64,000 bases of DNA from Hyphomicrobium sp. (GCA_016716675.1 JADJVG010000012.1:1-64000); one strand, 5' to 3'; shown: positions 1-9,919, counted from the first letter of the stretch. The notes: a model not told the origin generated them from the sequence alone. Program-made: numbers and translations.

Positions 1-335
1 CAGACTGCCTCCACAGCCAATTTCCATGCCAGCCAAAGCTCTTCCGATATTTTTGCGCGCATCCGCGATTTGCGGTCTGGCTGTCGCCTTGCTTTGCGTG
101 GCGCCTTGATGCCGTCGCGATAGATCCGCTCCGCGCTATTTTCGCCCGCAGATCTAGATTCTGCGCTGTACCACAACCACTTTTGAGAGAAGGCGAATGT
201 TGGGCCGCGCCGCACCGTTGGCGTTGCGTGCCGTTTTGCGCCTTTGCTCTGTCTGACAGACTTGCCAATTCCGCGCTGCATTGCAGCCGCGCGTCGAAGT
301 CATCGGCCAACCGCAACCCATTCGAGGATGAAGTG
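1..335. other. Leading non-coding stretch
   Basis: I see no convincing gene here. The stretch upstream of the dehydrogenase start contains in-frame codons back to about 183, but they encode Cys/Arg-rich sequence unlike the family N-terminus. It is probably the leader of the dehydrogenase gene plus the end of whatever lies upstream of the window. Confidence 0.4.
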
Positions 336-1352
336 ATGCTTGCTACAGTCATGTACGGCCCCGGCGACGTCCGGTTTGAGAACGTCGACGACCCGATGAT
401 CATCAAACCGTCCGACGCTATCATCAAGCTTTCGGCCACCTGCATTTGCGGGTCCGATCTCTGGCCGTATCGCGGATTGCAGGCTTCGCGTGGGCCGGCG
501 CATATGGGGCACGAGTACTGTGGCGTTGTCGTCGAGGTCGGTAGTGAGGTCAGAACCGTCCGCCCAGGACAGTTTGTCGTTGGCTCGTTTTGTTTGTCAG
601 ACAATACCTGCCCGCATTGCGCCTATGGTTTTCATTCCTCGTGCGTGCAGCGCGAGTTCATGACCGGAGCCCAGGCGCCGTATGCCCGCGTGCCGTTGGC
701 GGATGGAACACTGGTTGCGACGGCGGAAGTTCCCGGCAAAGACCTCATTCCGCATTTGCTCGCGACGTCTGACGTGCTCGGCACCGGCTGGTATGCCGCC
801 GATGCCGCAGGCGTGCGCGAAGGGTCAACGGTCGTCGTCGTCGGCGATGGTGCCGTCGGACTGATGGGCGTGTTGTCCGCGAAGCAGATGGGCGCCGAGC
901 GCATCATCGCGATGAGCCGCCACAAGGATCGGCAGGCGCTCGCTAAAGATTTCGGCGCGACAGACATCATCGCTGAACGCGGTGCGGAAGGCGTTGCGCG
1001 CATCAAGGACCTTACGCGCGGCGTCGGCGCCGATTCCGTTCTCGAGTGTGTTGGCACGCAAGAGGCGATGTCGCAGGCGATCGATTGCTGCCGTCCGGGC
1101 GGCTCCATCGGTTATGTCGGCGTTCCGCACGGCGTGACCTTCGATGGCTACGCGATGTTCTCCGCGCAGCGGCGGATGCTGGGCGGTCCGGCGCCCGTGC
1201 GCCGTTTCCTGCCCGACCTTATGAACCGCGTTCTCAGCGGCAAGATTGAACCCGGCAAGGTCTTTGACCTCTCGCTGCCCATCGAGAAAGTCGCCGAAGG
1301 CTACAAGGCCATGGATGAGCGCCGCGCCATCAAGACATTGCTGACTGTATAA
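336..1352 (+). CDS. Zinc-dependent alcohol dehydrogenase (MDR family)
   Basis: This is a 338-residue medium-chain NAD(P)-dependent dehydrogenase. Catalytic-zinc residues are suggested by C38 in CICGSD and by GHE at 58-60. The structural-zinc cysteines lie at about 86-103 (CPHC and following Cys). The Rossmann motif GDGAVG is at 170-175. I chose the ATG at 336 because GAGGATG precedes it and the protein then begins like the family (MLATVMYGPGDV); an upstream in-frame start would add about 51 atypical residues. The substrate cannot be told from sequence; threonine/sorbitol-type and glutathione-independent aldehyde types are possible. It is convergent with the sulfate operon. Confidence 0.85.
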   Translation: MLATVMYGPGDVRFENVDDPMIIKPSDAIIKLSATCICGSDLWPYRGLQASRGPAHMGHEYCGVVVEVGSEVRTVRPGQFVVGSFCLSDNTCPHCAYGFHSSCVQREFMTGAQAPYARVPLADGTLVATAEVPGKDLIPHLLATSDVLGTGWYAADAAGVREGSTVVVVGDGAVGLMGVLSAKQMGAERIIAMSRHKDRQALAKDFGATDIIAERGAEGVARIKDLTRGVGADSVLECVGTQEAMSQAIDCCRPGGSIGYVGVPHGVTFDGYAMFSAQRRMLGGPAPVRRFLPDLMNRVLSGKIEPGKVFDLSLPIEKVAEGYKAMDERRAIKTLLTV

Positions 1353-1410
1353 GCGAAGCAACGCTTGTGATTGCCGGCTAACTCACTTCCGGCGGTCAGC
1401 GCTCACGCCA

Positions 1411-2340
1411 TCATTCGGCAGGCGCATCGATCAGCGCTTTGATTTTGGCTTCGGTCAGCTCCGGTGAGCACAGCTCGATGAAGCGGAAGGCATAGCCGCG
1501 CAGATAGGCACCGCGTCGGACTGCAATTCGGGAGGTGTTCTTGTCAAACAGATGGCGGGCGTCGAGAAGTTTCAGTTGCGGATCGTGTGAAGGCTCGAAG
1601 GCCATGGACGCAATAATGCCGACGCCGAGACCGAGCTCGACGTAAGCCTTAATGACGTCGGCATCTAGCGCCGTCATGGCAATATCGGGCTCAAGCCCGG
1701 CAGCGGCGAAGGCGACGTCAATCCGCCCGCGCCCCGTGAACCCTTTTTGATAAGTGATGAGCGGATATTCGGCGATTGCTGTAAGTGACAGCTTCTTCTC
1801 GCGGGCAAGCGGATGCTCGGTCGGCACGACGACGCCGTGATACCAGGAATAATATGGAAACGCCGCCAGCTCTGGCGCATCGAGCAGGGCTTCCGTGGCA
1901 ATGCCGATGTCGGCCTGTCCGCTGAGAAGCATGGAGAGGATCTCGGTCGGGCTCGCCTCGTGCAGCACGAGATTGACCTTTGGAAATTGCTTTTTGAATT
2001 CGGTGACGACCTTGGGAAGTGCGTAGCGCGCCTGCGTATGCGTTGTCGCGACAGAGAGATGGCCTTGGTCGCGATTGGAAAACTGGTCGCCAAGTTTTTT
2101 GATGTTCTGCGCATCGAGAAGAATGCGATCGACGATGCCGACCAGTTCCCGCCCTGGTTCGGTCAGGCCGAGCAGACGCTTGCCCTTGCGCACGAACAAC
2201 TCGACGCCGAGTTCGTCCTCAAGATCCTTGATATGTTTGGATACACTCGACTGCGAGGTGAACAGGGCATTGGCAACCTCGGTCAGGTTGAAGTTGCGCC
2301 TGACGGTTTCCCGGATAATTCGGAGTTGCTGGAAGTTCAC
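1411..2340 (-). CDS. cysB: LysR-type sulfur-assimilation regulator CysB
   Basis: This 309-residue LysR-family activator resembles enterobacterial CysB throughout: an N-terminal winged HTH (about residues 1-60), the ATTHTQARYALP segment that opens the effector domain, and the TALDADVIKAYVELGLGVG segment. CysB senses O-/N-acetylserine and sulfate or thiosulfate status and activates sulfate uptake genes. The start is a GTG whose last two bases overlap the cysA stop (GTGA), so it is the last gene of cysT-cysW-cysA-cysB. The regulator is therefore probably made together with its own target operon. Confidence 0.88.
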   Translation of the reverse strand: MNFQQLRIIRETVRRNFNLTEVANALFTSQSSVSKHIKDLEDELGVELFVRKGKRLLGLTEPGRELVGIVDRILLDAQNIKKLGDQFSNRDQGHLSVATTHTQARYALPKVVTEFKKQFPKVNLVLHEASPTEILSMLLSGQADIGIATEALLDAPELAAFPYYSWYHGVVVPTEHPLAREKKLSLTAIAEYPLITYQKGFTGRGRIDVAFAAAGLEPDIAMTALDADVIKAYVELGLGVGIIASMAFEPSHDPQLKLLDARHLFDKNTSRIAVRRGAYLRGYAFRFIELCSPELTEAKIKALIDAPAE

Positions 2341-3431
2341 TGGATCCTGCCCTGCGTCGTATCGTTGAAGAGCGCGAGTTTGTGGCTGGCGAGTCTGACG
2401 CGCTTGCCGGCCTCTAGTCCGAGGCTGGCGATTTCGGCAGGCGAGATTTCAACCTCGAAGTATTCCGGTGCATCTTTGCGGCATTCTCCGGTGGCAATCA
2501 ACTCGACCCGGCTCACGGCGCCATTGGTCAAAATGCGGTTGACCCGGGCGACGATGCCGTCCTGGCCGGCGAACTCCGGCAGGATGTGGGTGTCGTGTGG
2601 CCGCGCGTAGCCGATGACGGAGGTTCCGTCGGCCAGCTCCTGGCTTCCATGTGCCAGCAGGTCGTTTCCGACGCGCAAGTTTCCGCCTTCGACGCGACCG
2701 CGAAATGCGTTGACGTTGCCGATGAAGCTGTAGGCGAATGACGTTGCCGGCTGGTTGTAGATTTCCCACGGGCTGCCGATCTGCTCGACGTGGCCTTTGT
2801 TCATGAGCACGACGCGGTCCGCGACTTCGAGGGCTTCTTCCTGGTCGTGGGTAACGAACACCGACGAGATGTGCAATTCGTCGTGCAGGCGGCGCAGCCA
2901 GCGGCGCAATTCCTTGCGCACTTTAGCGTCGAGCGCGCCAAAGGGTTCGTCCAGCAGCAGAACTTCGGGTTCCACGGCAAGTGCGCGGGCGAGTGCGATG
3001 CGCTGGCGCTGTCCGCCGGACAACTGCGAGGGAAAGCGGTCTGCGACCCAGGCAAGTTGTACGAGATCGAGCAGGCGCATGACCTTTTCGCGGATCACGT
3101 TTTCATTCGGGCGTTGCGCACGCGGTTTGACGCGAAGGCCAAATGCTACGTTCTCGAACACCGACATGTGCCTGAACAGCGCGTAGTGCTGGAAAACAAA
3201 GCCGACGTGGCGCTCGCGCACGGTCTTGGATGTGGCGTCACGGCCGGATAGCGTAATCGACCCGCTATCGGCATGTTCCAAGCCGGCGATGATGCGCAAC
3301 AGCGTCGTCTTTCCGCAGCCTGACGGGCCGAGCAGGGCGATCAGCTCACCCTTGGGCAGGCTGAGCGTGACGTCATCGAGAGCTTTGAACGCGCCGAAGG
3401 TCTTGCTGATGTTGCGGACTTCAATGCTCAT
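2337..3431 (-). CDS. cysA: Sulfate/thiosulfate ABC transporter ATPase CysA
   Basis: This is the ATP-hydrolysing subunit (364 residues) of the sulfate importer, on the cytoplasmic face. Walker A GPSGCGKT is at 35-42, the LSGGQ signature at 137-141 and Walker B LLLDEP at 158-163. The C-terminal 120 residues form the TOBE-like regulatory region usual for CysA. The ATG at 3431 overlaps the cysW stop as ATGA, which fixes the start; a longer reading from 3470 would intrude into cysW. Translational coupling and subunit order follow the standard cys operon. Confidence 0.95.
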   Translation of the reverse strand: MSIEVRNISKTFGAFKALDDVTLSLPKGELIALLGPSGCGKTTLLRIIAGLEHADSGSITLSGRDATSKTVRERHVGFVFQHYALFRHMSVFENVAFGLRVKPRAQRPNENVIREKVMRLLDLVQLAWVADRFPSQLSGGQRQRIALARALAVEPEVLLLDEPFGALDAKVRKELRRWLRRLHDELHISSVFVTHDQEEALEVADRVVLMNKGHVEQIGSPWEIYNQPATSFAYSFIGNVNAFRGRVEGGNLRVGNDLLAHGSQELADGTSVIGYARPHDTHILPEFAGQDGIVARVNRILTNGAVSRVELIATGECRKDAPEYFEVEISPAEIASLGLEAGKRVRLASHKLALFNDTTQGRIQ

Positions 3432-4324
3432 GAACCGATCTCCACTTGGGCCGCTACTCCTGCGCGCCATTCAATGTAGCTCTTGATCGCCAGTGTCACG
3501 AGTGCCAGCAACGCCAACAGGGATGCGACGGCGAAGGCGGCTGCGAACTGGTACTCATTATAAAGGATTTCGACGTGCAGCGGCATGGTATTGGTCTCTC
3601 CGCGAATGTGCCCAGACACCACGGATACCGCGCCGAACTCGCCCATGGCGCGGGCGTTGCAAAGAATGACGCCATACAGCAACGCCCACTTCACGTTAGG
3701 CAGCGTCACGTACCAGAAGGCCTGCCAGCCCGATGCACCGAGCGTAATGGCGGCTTCTTCCTCGTCGCGCCCCTGCGCCTGCATCAGCGGTATCAGCTCG
3801 CGCGCGATGAACGGGAAGGTGACGAAGACGGTGGCGAGCACGATGCCGGGCACGGCGAAGATGATTTTGTAATCATGGGCGAATAGCCATTGGCCAAACC
3901 ATCCCTGCGCACCGAATATTAGCACGTAGATGAGGCCGGCGACGACGGGCGACACCGAGAACGGCAAGTCAATGAGCGTGATGAGGAACTGCTTGCCGGG
4001 AAAGTCGAACTTGGTGATCGCCCAGGCGGCGGCGACGCCGAAGATCAGATTGAGCGGCACCGCGATCGCCGCGGCAAGCAATGTCAGGCGGATGGCGGCG
4101 AGCGCATCGGGTTCGATCAAAGCCGCTAGGTAGGTGCCCCAGCCCTTGCGCAACGCTTCGGCGAACACGGCGACCAGCGGCATCAGCAGGAACACAGCAA
4201 AGAACGTCAGGCCGATTGCCAGCACGACGACTTTGACGAGGCCGGGATCGCGGGTCGCGACGTTGGCTTCGAAGCGGCTGGCAGACCGCGGGTTTGGCGC
4301 GAGGCGCGCGGCGGCACCAGCCAT
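3428..4324 (-). CDS. cysW: Sulfate ABC transporter permease CysW
   Basis: This 298-residue inner-membrane permease subunit has about six transmembrane segments and the EAA cytoplasmic loop (around DEEEAAITLGASGWQAF), which docks on the ATPase. The motif ARAMGEFGAVSVVSGHIRG is characteristic of CysW. It pairs with CysT to form the channel. The start overlaps the cysT stop (ATGA) and its stop overlaps the cysA start. Confidence 0.94.
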   Translation of the reverse strand: MAGAAARLAPNPRSASRFEANVATRDPGLVKVVVLAIGLTFFAVFLLMPLVAVFAEALRKGWGTYLAALIEPDALAAIRLTLLAAAIAVPLNLIFGVAAAWAITKFDFPGKQFLITLIDLPFSVSPVVAGLIYVLIFGAQGWFGQWLFAHDYKIIFAVPGIVLATVFVTFPFIARELIPLMQAQGRDEEEAAITLGASGWQAFWYVTLPNVKWALLYGVILCNARAMGEFGAVSVVSGHIRGETNTMPLHVEILYNEYQFAAAFAVASLLALLALVTLAIKSYIEWRAGVAAQVEIGS

Positions 4325-5163
4325 CAGAGCGTCCTCCCCTGGCGCTTGGCGGTGTAGGCCTGCAGCAGGTTGATGATGAGCAACAGGGTGAACGACACGA
4401 CCAGCATGACCGAGGCAATGGCCGTTGCGCCCTGATAGTCGTATTGCTCCAGCTTGGTGATGATCATCAACGGCGTGATTTCCGATACGAGCGGGATGTT
4501 GCCGGCGATGAAGATTACGGACCCGTACTCACCGACGGCACGCGCGAACGCCAACGCGAAGCCGGTCATCAGCGCCGGCAGAAGGGTCGGCAAGACGATT
4601 CTGGTGACTGTCTGCCAGCGGTTGGCGCCCAAGCTTGCGGCAGCTTCCTCGAACTCGGCGTCCAGATCTTCCAGGATCGGCTGAACGGTGCGGACGATGA
4701 ATGGCAGTCCGATAAAGATCAGCGCCACGAGCACGCCCGGCGGACCGAAAGCGATTTTGATTCCGAGCGGATCAAGATATTGGCCAAGCCAGCCGTTCTT
4801 GGCATAGAGCGCGGTGAGCGAGATTCCGGCCACGGCTGTTGGCAGCGCGAACGGCAGATCGATCAGCGCGTCGACGATCTTCTTGCCAGGGAACGTGTAG
4901 CGCACCAGCCCCCAAGCGAGGATCAAGCCGAACACGGCATTGATCGACGCTGCCAGAAGCGAAGCGCCAAACGATAATTTGTAGGACGCGACGACGCGCT
5001 CCGATCCGATGGCGTCGATGAACTGATCGAACGACATGCCCGCCGTCTTGAAGAACACGGCCGACAGCGGAATGAGAACGATGAGCGACAAATAGGCGAG
5101 CGTGAAGCCCAGCGATAAGCCAAAGCCCGGCAGCACGCGCGTTGCTCGAACGTGCGACATCAT
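4324..5163 (-). CDS. cysT: Sulfate ABC transporter permease CysT (CysU)
   Basis: This is the first gene of the cysT-W-A-B run. The product (279 residues) is a hydrophobic permease with the EAA loop (EEAAASLGANRWQTV) and the RAVGEYGSVIFIAGN motif typical of CysT. Two consecutive Met codons (5163 and 5160) could each start translation. About 240 bases of non-coding sequence lie upstream before a small cupin gene, so the operon promoter is probably there. Sulfate is presumably delivered by the binding protein encoded at 8298-9323. Confidence 0.94.
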   Translation of the reverse strand: MMSHVRATRVLPGFGLSLGFTLAYLSLIVLIPLSAVFFKTAGMSFDQFIDAIGSERVVASYKLSFGASLLAASINAVFGLILAWGLVRYTFPGKKIVDALIDLPFALPTAVAGISLTALYAKNGWLGQYLDPLGIKIAFGPPGVLVALIFIGLPFIVRTVQPILEDLDAEFEEAAASLGANRWQTVTRIVLPTLLPALMTGFALAFARAVGEYGSVIFIAGNIPLVSEITPLMIITKLEQYDYQGATAIASVMLVVSFTLLLIINLLQAYTAKRQGRTL

Positions 5164-5405
5164 TCTATTCCCTGTGGTTCTGGCTAATGAAGAACGATGA
5201 CGGCGAGAATGAATGCCAGTGAACAGGCAAGGGCGCTCGCCGGTAGAATATTGGCAGTTGTGTGAGACGCCTGCATGTCGTGGCTCCGCGTTGGTTGTCG
5301 CGTCTGCAAACTATGGCGGAGGCTCAGGCCGGCGAACTATTTAGATCTGCGATCCATATGAGGAATTTTGATAAGCACCCCGTCACGGCCCGAAGGGTGG
5401 CGCGT

Positions 5406-5708
5406 CTACGATTGCGCCTTCCGCACGATCACCAGATAGCCCATTGCCGCCAACAGGCCGGGATTGAAAAATGAGTGCGCAACGTCGGCATGAAAGAGCA
5501 AAGCGTCCTCCGCCTCGAGCTTTTGCGGCGCTCCCCCGTTCAGGGTGACGTTCACGCAGCCGGACGCGACGTGTAGGGCTGCAACCGCGCCAGGCGGCAA
5601 TGCCGCAGTCTCCTCGTTATGACTGGCGGCCAGGTCGAAGGCGGCAAATTCGAAAGGCAGCGGAAACTCGGTGGGGCACGCGGAGAACGGAGACGAACGT
5701 ATTTGCAT
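5406..5708 (-). CDS. Small cupin-like protein
   Basis: This 100-residue protein looks like one cupin barrel (for example the ALHVASGCVNVTLNGGAP and HADVAHSFFNPG segments), of the kind found as the C-terminal half of XRE-cupin regulators. No HTH precedes it. The gene starts just after a hairpin that ends the porin transcript, and no strong ribosome binding site is visible, so it may be a decayed regulator remnant or a stand-alone cupin. Function unknown. Confidence 0.5.
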   Translation of the reverse strand: MQIRSSPFSACPTEFPLPFEFAAFDLAASHNEETAALPPGAVAALHVASGCVNVTLNGGAPQKLEAEDALLFHADVAHSFFNPGLLAAMGYLVIVRKAQS

Positions 5709-5723
5709 ATGCCCAGAACTGGG

Positions 5724-5750
5724 AAAGGGGCCCCACGCTGGAGCCCCTTT
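5724..5750 (-). terminator. Terminator-like hairpin after the porin gene
   Basis: An 8-bp perfect stem (AAAGGGGC/GCCCCTTT) with an 11-base loop lies between the porin stop and the cupin gene. The run of T after it is short, so termination may be partial. Confidence 0.55.
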
Positions 5751-5787
5751 CAGAGTGCGCATTTCAAGCCGGGCCAAACCCGGAGCG

Positions 5788-7209
5788 TTAGAACTTGATG
5801 ATCCCTCCGGCGAACACCACGTCGAGGTCTTCAAGATCGACCGCATTGATGGCGGCGCCATCGGCAATGCCGCCGGCGATGCTCGATGCCACGAGATCAC
5901 CTTGGACGTGGCGATATGAGAGATAGAGCGTCAAGGCAGCGTTTTCGAAGCCCTGCGCAATGCCCCCACCGATCACTTCTAGACCAGTGTCGATGACCGC
6001 CCCGCTGGCCGTGCCGACGCCGGCAAAAGCGCCGTCGATCGTGCGGTTGTTGGAGCCGCCTTCATAGCGATAGTATTCGCCGTAGATCGTGGTCTTGCCG
6101 AATGCGAGCCACTTCTTTTCGATACCAGCCTGCAGCGACCAGAACGTCTCCTCGTCGTCGGGCCTGACGGCGCCCGAATAGAGAGTAATGTCCTCGATCA
6201 GGTCGTCGCGCTTTATGCCTGCGCCGAAGTTGACGAACAGGCCGCTATCGACGTGAACGATGCTCGCCGAGCCGCCGAACTGATGGCAATCGGCATCCGA
6301 CGCCGAGCCGATCGGGGACGAAGCATTTGCCTGCGAGGCGGCGCATCCGGTTTGCGTTTGCTGGCCATCGGAAATTGCGCCGTAGCCGAAACCGGCGGCG
6401 AGCTTCAAACCGTTGAGCTCACCCTTATAGCGCAGCGCCACATCCCAGAAGTCGTCTTCACCCCAGAACGCTGATGCAGAAAATCCCGCGACCTCGGGCG
6501 TGACGTACTTCACACCGTTGAAGCGGCGCTCGCCTTCGCCCGGCTGATCGCCGTTGACGCCGATGAGGCGGCGATACTGATAGCGCGTGCTCAACGCCCC
6601 GTCTGACCGGCGCAAGTTGAGACCAAGCCCGGTATCCTCGACGTCAGAATACTTCGAGAAGTCGGCCGTTTGCGTCTGGTTGACCTCGGTGATGGCATCG
6701 GTCGCGGTTGCCTGAAGACCAATGGAGCCGGTGCCGAGCGACTTGCTTTTTAAGTACCAATTGGAATCGCGCAAATCTAATCCGACGTCGGTGGCGTTGC
6801 CGTTGCCGACTGGATTGTCCTGCGTGAAGCGCTTGGAGTTATGTGTCCGCACGCCGATCTCGATATTATAACCGGCCTCCAGATCGTCATTGATTTTAGC
6901 CGCGCCCTTGAAGCGGATACGCGTGCGCGCGTTGTCGTTGGTATAAATGCCGGCGTTGCTCTCAAAGCCGTCATCCCAGAACAGGATAGCCTCGTTGACG
7001 TGGCCGGAGATTTCGAGCTTGACCTTGCGGTTGCCCTTGCGCGCTGTCGTCGCTTCAAGCTCGGCAATGCGCTCTTCCAGATCCGCGCAGCAGTTGCCTC
7101 CGAGGTCGGCTGCGGCGGCTGGCGTAAAGCCGGCGATAACAAGCGCGCTAACGGCGCTGGCCAATGGCCACAATCCTTCCCGGGTCTCCCGGTTGCGATG
7201 ACGCTTCAT
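5788..7209 (-). CDS. Outer-membrane porin of the alphaproteobacterial type
   Basis: This 473-residue exported barrel protein has a signal peptide ending near FTPAAAA, then a short region with two cysteines and a coiled-coil-like stretch (DLEERIAELEATTARK). Beta-strand-rich sequence with many Gly/Asn/aromatic residues follows, including SGHVNEAILFWDDG, which is typical of rhizobial porins. I chose the ATG at 7209 because a classical signal sequence with a basic start (MKRHRNRE) follows. It sits between the sulfate-binding protein and the sulfate permease on the same strand, so it may admit sulfur anions. That is inference only. Confidence 0.85.
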   Translation of the reverse strand: MKRHRNRETREGLWPLASAVSALVIAGFTPAAAADLGGNCCADLEERIAELEATTARKGNRKVKLEISGHVNEAILFWDDGFESNAGIYTNDNARTRIRFKGAAKINDDLEAGYNIEIGVRTHNSKRFTQDNPVGNGNATDVGLDLRDSNWYLKSKSLGTGSIGLQATATDAITEVNQTQTADFSKYSDVEDTGLGLNLRRSDGALSTRYQYRRLIGVNGDQPGEGERRFNGVKYVTPEVAGFSASAFWGEDDFWDVALRYKGELNGLKLAAGFGYGAISDGQQTQTGCAASQANASSPIGSASDADCHQFGGSASIVHVDSGLFVNFGAGIKRDDLIEDITLYSGAVRPDDEETFWSLQAGIEKKWLAFGKTTIYGEYYRYEGGSNNRTIDGAFAGVGTASGAVIDTGLEVIGGGIAQGFENAALTLYLSYRHVQGDLVASSIAGGIADGAAINAVDLEDLDVVFAGGIIKF

Positions 7210-7314
7210 GTGAATGAATCCCCCATTCTCTATGCAATTCGATCGTTGGATTTGAGTGTGATTGGCGGGTCCCAAAGCGCCAATCCCTTCCGCCGCCTGT
7301 TCAAAATCTCTGCT

Positions 7315-8019
7315 CTATTGGCGGTGCTGCGTCACAACAGTCTCCGCCCGATTGGGAGGTAGTACGCGCCAGCCGGCGGTGGTCAGAAGCGCAGCCGCCT
7401 GCTGCAATGTGCGGCGTTCCTCTGAATGCCGGTCGAAGCGTGAGCGTACGCGGCGTTTGACAACGGCTCGCGCTGCGGCGCTGCGTTCGCGTGCATCGTG
7501 ACGGGCTACCGTGCGGCGCAGGCGCTCGAGAAGCTGCAAGCCTTCCGGCCAGGGGCCGAAGCCAGAATCGACGTTGATATGCCCGGCGGCACCCAGGTTG
7601 ACGAATTCCGCACCTAGCCCGTCCGCCCAATCGGCGGCCTTCTGCAGAGACATCCAGGGATCGTTGGTGCTGCCGACGACGACCGTCGGGAACGGCAGCG
7701 GATCATGCGGCAGCAGCGAAGAAACGCCGAATTTGTCAGGGTCGGCGGGGGCAACCAGTAGCGCGCCTGCGATCCGCGTTGCGTGGTTGTTGGCCGCTTG
7801 CACTGCCGCCAGGGCGCCGAAACTGTGGGCGACGATATAGAGCCGTCCCGGCGTCCTGGTGATGTCCCGGCGGATGCGCGCCGACCAGGCGTTGAGATCA
7901 GGGGTTGTCCAATCCGGCTGAATGACGCGGACGGTGCTGACGATCTGGGTTTCAAACCAGCTTTGCCAATGAGCAGGCCCGCTTGAACGCAAGCCGGGAA
8001 TGATGAGGGTCGAAGTCAT
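7315..8019 (-). CDS. Alpha/beta hydrolase of the RBBP9/YdeN type
   Basis: This is a 234-residue serine hydrolase-like protein. The family opening LIIPGLRSSGPAHWQSWFE, the nucleophile elbow VAHSFGALAA (GxSxG-like, here H-S-F-G) and a late His in GAAGHINVDSGFGPWPEG are visible. Family members are about 180 residues. Here an Arg-rich C-terminal tail of about 55 residues is added. ATG at 8019 follows GAAGGACC. The substrate is unknown. Confidence 0.82.
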   Translation of the reverse strand: MTSTLIIPGLRSSGPAHWQSWFETQIVSTVRVIQPDWTTPDLNAWSARIRRDITRTPGRLYIVAHSFGALAAVQAANNHATRIAGALLVAPADPDKFGVSSLLPHDPLPFPTVVVGSTNDPWMSLQKAADWADGLGAEFVNLGAAGHINVDSGFGPWPEGLQLLERLRRTVARHDARERSAAARAVVKRRVRSRFDRHSEERRTLQQAAALLTTAGWRVLPPNRAETVVTQHRQ

Positions 8020-8297
8020 GATGTCTGGTCCTTCGTAAATTTCGAAATGGCGCCGCACGCGGTGCAGCTAGAAATTGGAAAATCAATTTTCCGAACAACG
8101 ACACATCGAACCCGGCCGATACTGGACACGCGATAGGTTTCGCGCCGGAGAATGATTGATGCGGACTGATGTCATCACGGGCTCCGTAAGAAATGCAAAA
8201 TAACGTGCAGGGATCGTGCGTCACCCACCCTTGCCGGCGCCCTGGCAGGCTAAGGCGTTCCAGCGCGGAAATGGACGACGCACCGTCTTCCCCCGAA

Positions 8298-9323
8298 TTA
8301 GCTCTTCTTGCCGTAGATCTGGTCGAAGATGCCGCCGTCCTTGAAGTGGATTTCCTGCGCAGCGGTCCACCCGCCGAAGACGTCATCGATGGTGAACAAT
8401 TTCACCGGCAAGAATTGCGCTTTGTATTTTTCCTGCGCTTTCTGATCACGCGGGCGATAGTAATGCTTGCCGGCGATGTCCTGGCCCTCGGGTGAATAGA
8501 GGTAGTTGAGGTACCCTTCGGCAACCGTACGCGTGCCACGCTTATCGACGACTTTGTCAATGACCGAGACTGACGGCTCAGCCAGGATCGAGACCGGTGG
8601 CGTCACGATTTCGAATGCGTCCGGGCCAAGTTCCTTGGTGGCGAGATAGGCTTCGTTCTCCCACGAGATCAGTACGTCGCCGATGCCTCGCTCGGTGAAT
8701 GTCGTCAGAGATCCGCGCGCGCCGGAATCGAGCACCTTGGTATTTTTGTAAATGCGGGTGACGAGTTCACGTGCCTTCTCCTCGCTGCCGCCATCGGCTT
8801 TGAGCGCCGTGCCCCAGGCCGCGAGATAGTTCCAGCGGGCGCCGCCCGACGTCTTCGGATTTGGGGTGATGACCTCGACTCCATCCTTGGCGAGGTCAGT
8901 CCAGTCTTTGATGCCTTTCGGATTGCCCTTGCGGACGAGGAAGACAATGGTGGAGGTGTATGGAGCGGCGTTCTGCGGCAGCCGCTTCGCCCAATCGACG
9001 GGAATGAGACCGCCGTGTTTGTAAAGCTGGTCAACGTCACCAGCGAGCGCCAGCGTCACAACATCCGCGTCAAGACCGTCAATGACGGCGCGCGCCTGCT
9101 TGCCGGAACCGCCGTGCGACTGCTTCACCGTTACGGTGTCGCCGGTCTTGTCCTTCCAGTACTTGGCGAAGGCGGCATTGTAATCCTGGTACAACTCACG
9201 GGTCGGATCATAGGAGGCGTTGAGCAGCGAGATATCGGCAGCGTTGGCCGGTAGTGCAACAGCGGTGACGAGCGTGAGGCCGAGAGCCAATGTGGCGCGG
9301 CGTGTAAAGCGATTGAGTGACAT
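8298..9323 (-). CDS. sbp: Periplasmic sulfate-binding protein
   Basis: This 341-residue solute-binding protein has a signal peptide ending at LPANAAD. The mature region begins DISLLNASYDPTRELYQDYN and contains SHGGSGKQARAVIDGLDADVVTLA and PNPKTSGGARWNYLAAWG, hallmarks of Sbp/CysP. It captures sulfate (or thiosulfate) in the periplasm for CysTWA. It lies about 3 kb upstream of cysT on the same strand but is separated from it by a hydrolase, a porin and a hairpin, so it is probably transcribed on its own. Confidence 0.93.
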   Translation of the reverse strand: MSLNRFTRRATLALGLTLVTAVALPANAADISLLNASYDPTRELYQDYNAAFAKYWKDKTGDTVTVKQSHGGSGKQARAVIDGLDADVVTLALAGDVDQLYKHGGLIPVDWAKRLPQNAAPYTSTIVFLVRKGNPKGIKDWTDLAKDGVEVITPNPKTSGGARWNYLAAWGTALKADGGSEEKARELVTRIYKNTKVLDSGARGSLTTFTERGIGDVLISWENEAYLATKELGPDAFEIVTPPVSILAEPSVSVIDKVVDKRGTRTVAEGYLNYLYSPEGQDIAGKHYYRPRDQKAQEKYKAQFLPVKLFTIDDVFGGWTAAQEIHFKDGGIFDQIYGKKS

Positions 9324-9919
9324 GGTCGATGTTCCCTTCAATGTTTGGCTGAGGGGAAGCTACGGGCAGCGTGGGCGCTGACGAACCAAGAAGAACTGCT
9401 GAGCTTATGAAGAAATGTCAGGAACGCACGTGGCTTCAGCAGCGATCACGGCGGCGGCCTTTGGCGCTGAATGCATTGGCACTGAGATGCGTGTGTTCAA
9501 TTGCGTCGTCGTCGAGCGGCGCATCGGGACTGCGAGTGCCAAGGCACCGCAAACAGTATGTCGTCCGCACACGAATTATGTGCGACTTGAAATATTGGTG
9601 GTGCTGATAAGCGCGATGGATCCGATTGCGCGGGTGTCAATCGACGTTAATTCGCAACTGCACAATGACCCCTGGCAATTAAAAATCCGATGCTGGGGTG
9701 TTGCGGATTAGTGTTTCTATTCATTGGGCTGCATGGCCGGCTTAGCAAAAAGTAGGGGTGTTTAGATCCAGCACGTTGGGCGCTTTGTGGCGCATTCCGA
9801 GCGTGCACTGCAGCATGATAAAATTGCTGGTCAAGAAAAAAAGTTTCCTGAGGGTTGATTTTTAAAATCCCTTAAGCTACTTTCTTTTGAGCATCTTTCA
9901 ACCCAAAGGCAGGCAACAC
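9324..9919. promoter_or_regulatory. Divergent promoter region of sbp and mgsABC
   Basis: No gene is seen in these 596 bases. The right-hand third is AT-rich and holds a perfect 13-base palindrome of GATTTT/AAAATC at 9857-9869, about 50 bases before the mgsA start. It could be an operator or part of the promoter. Confidence 0.4.
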
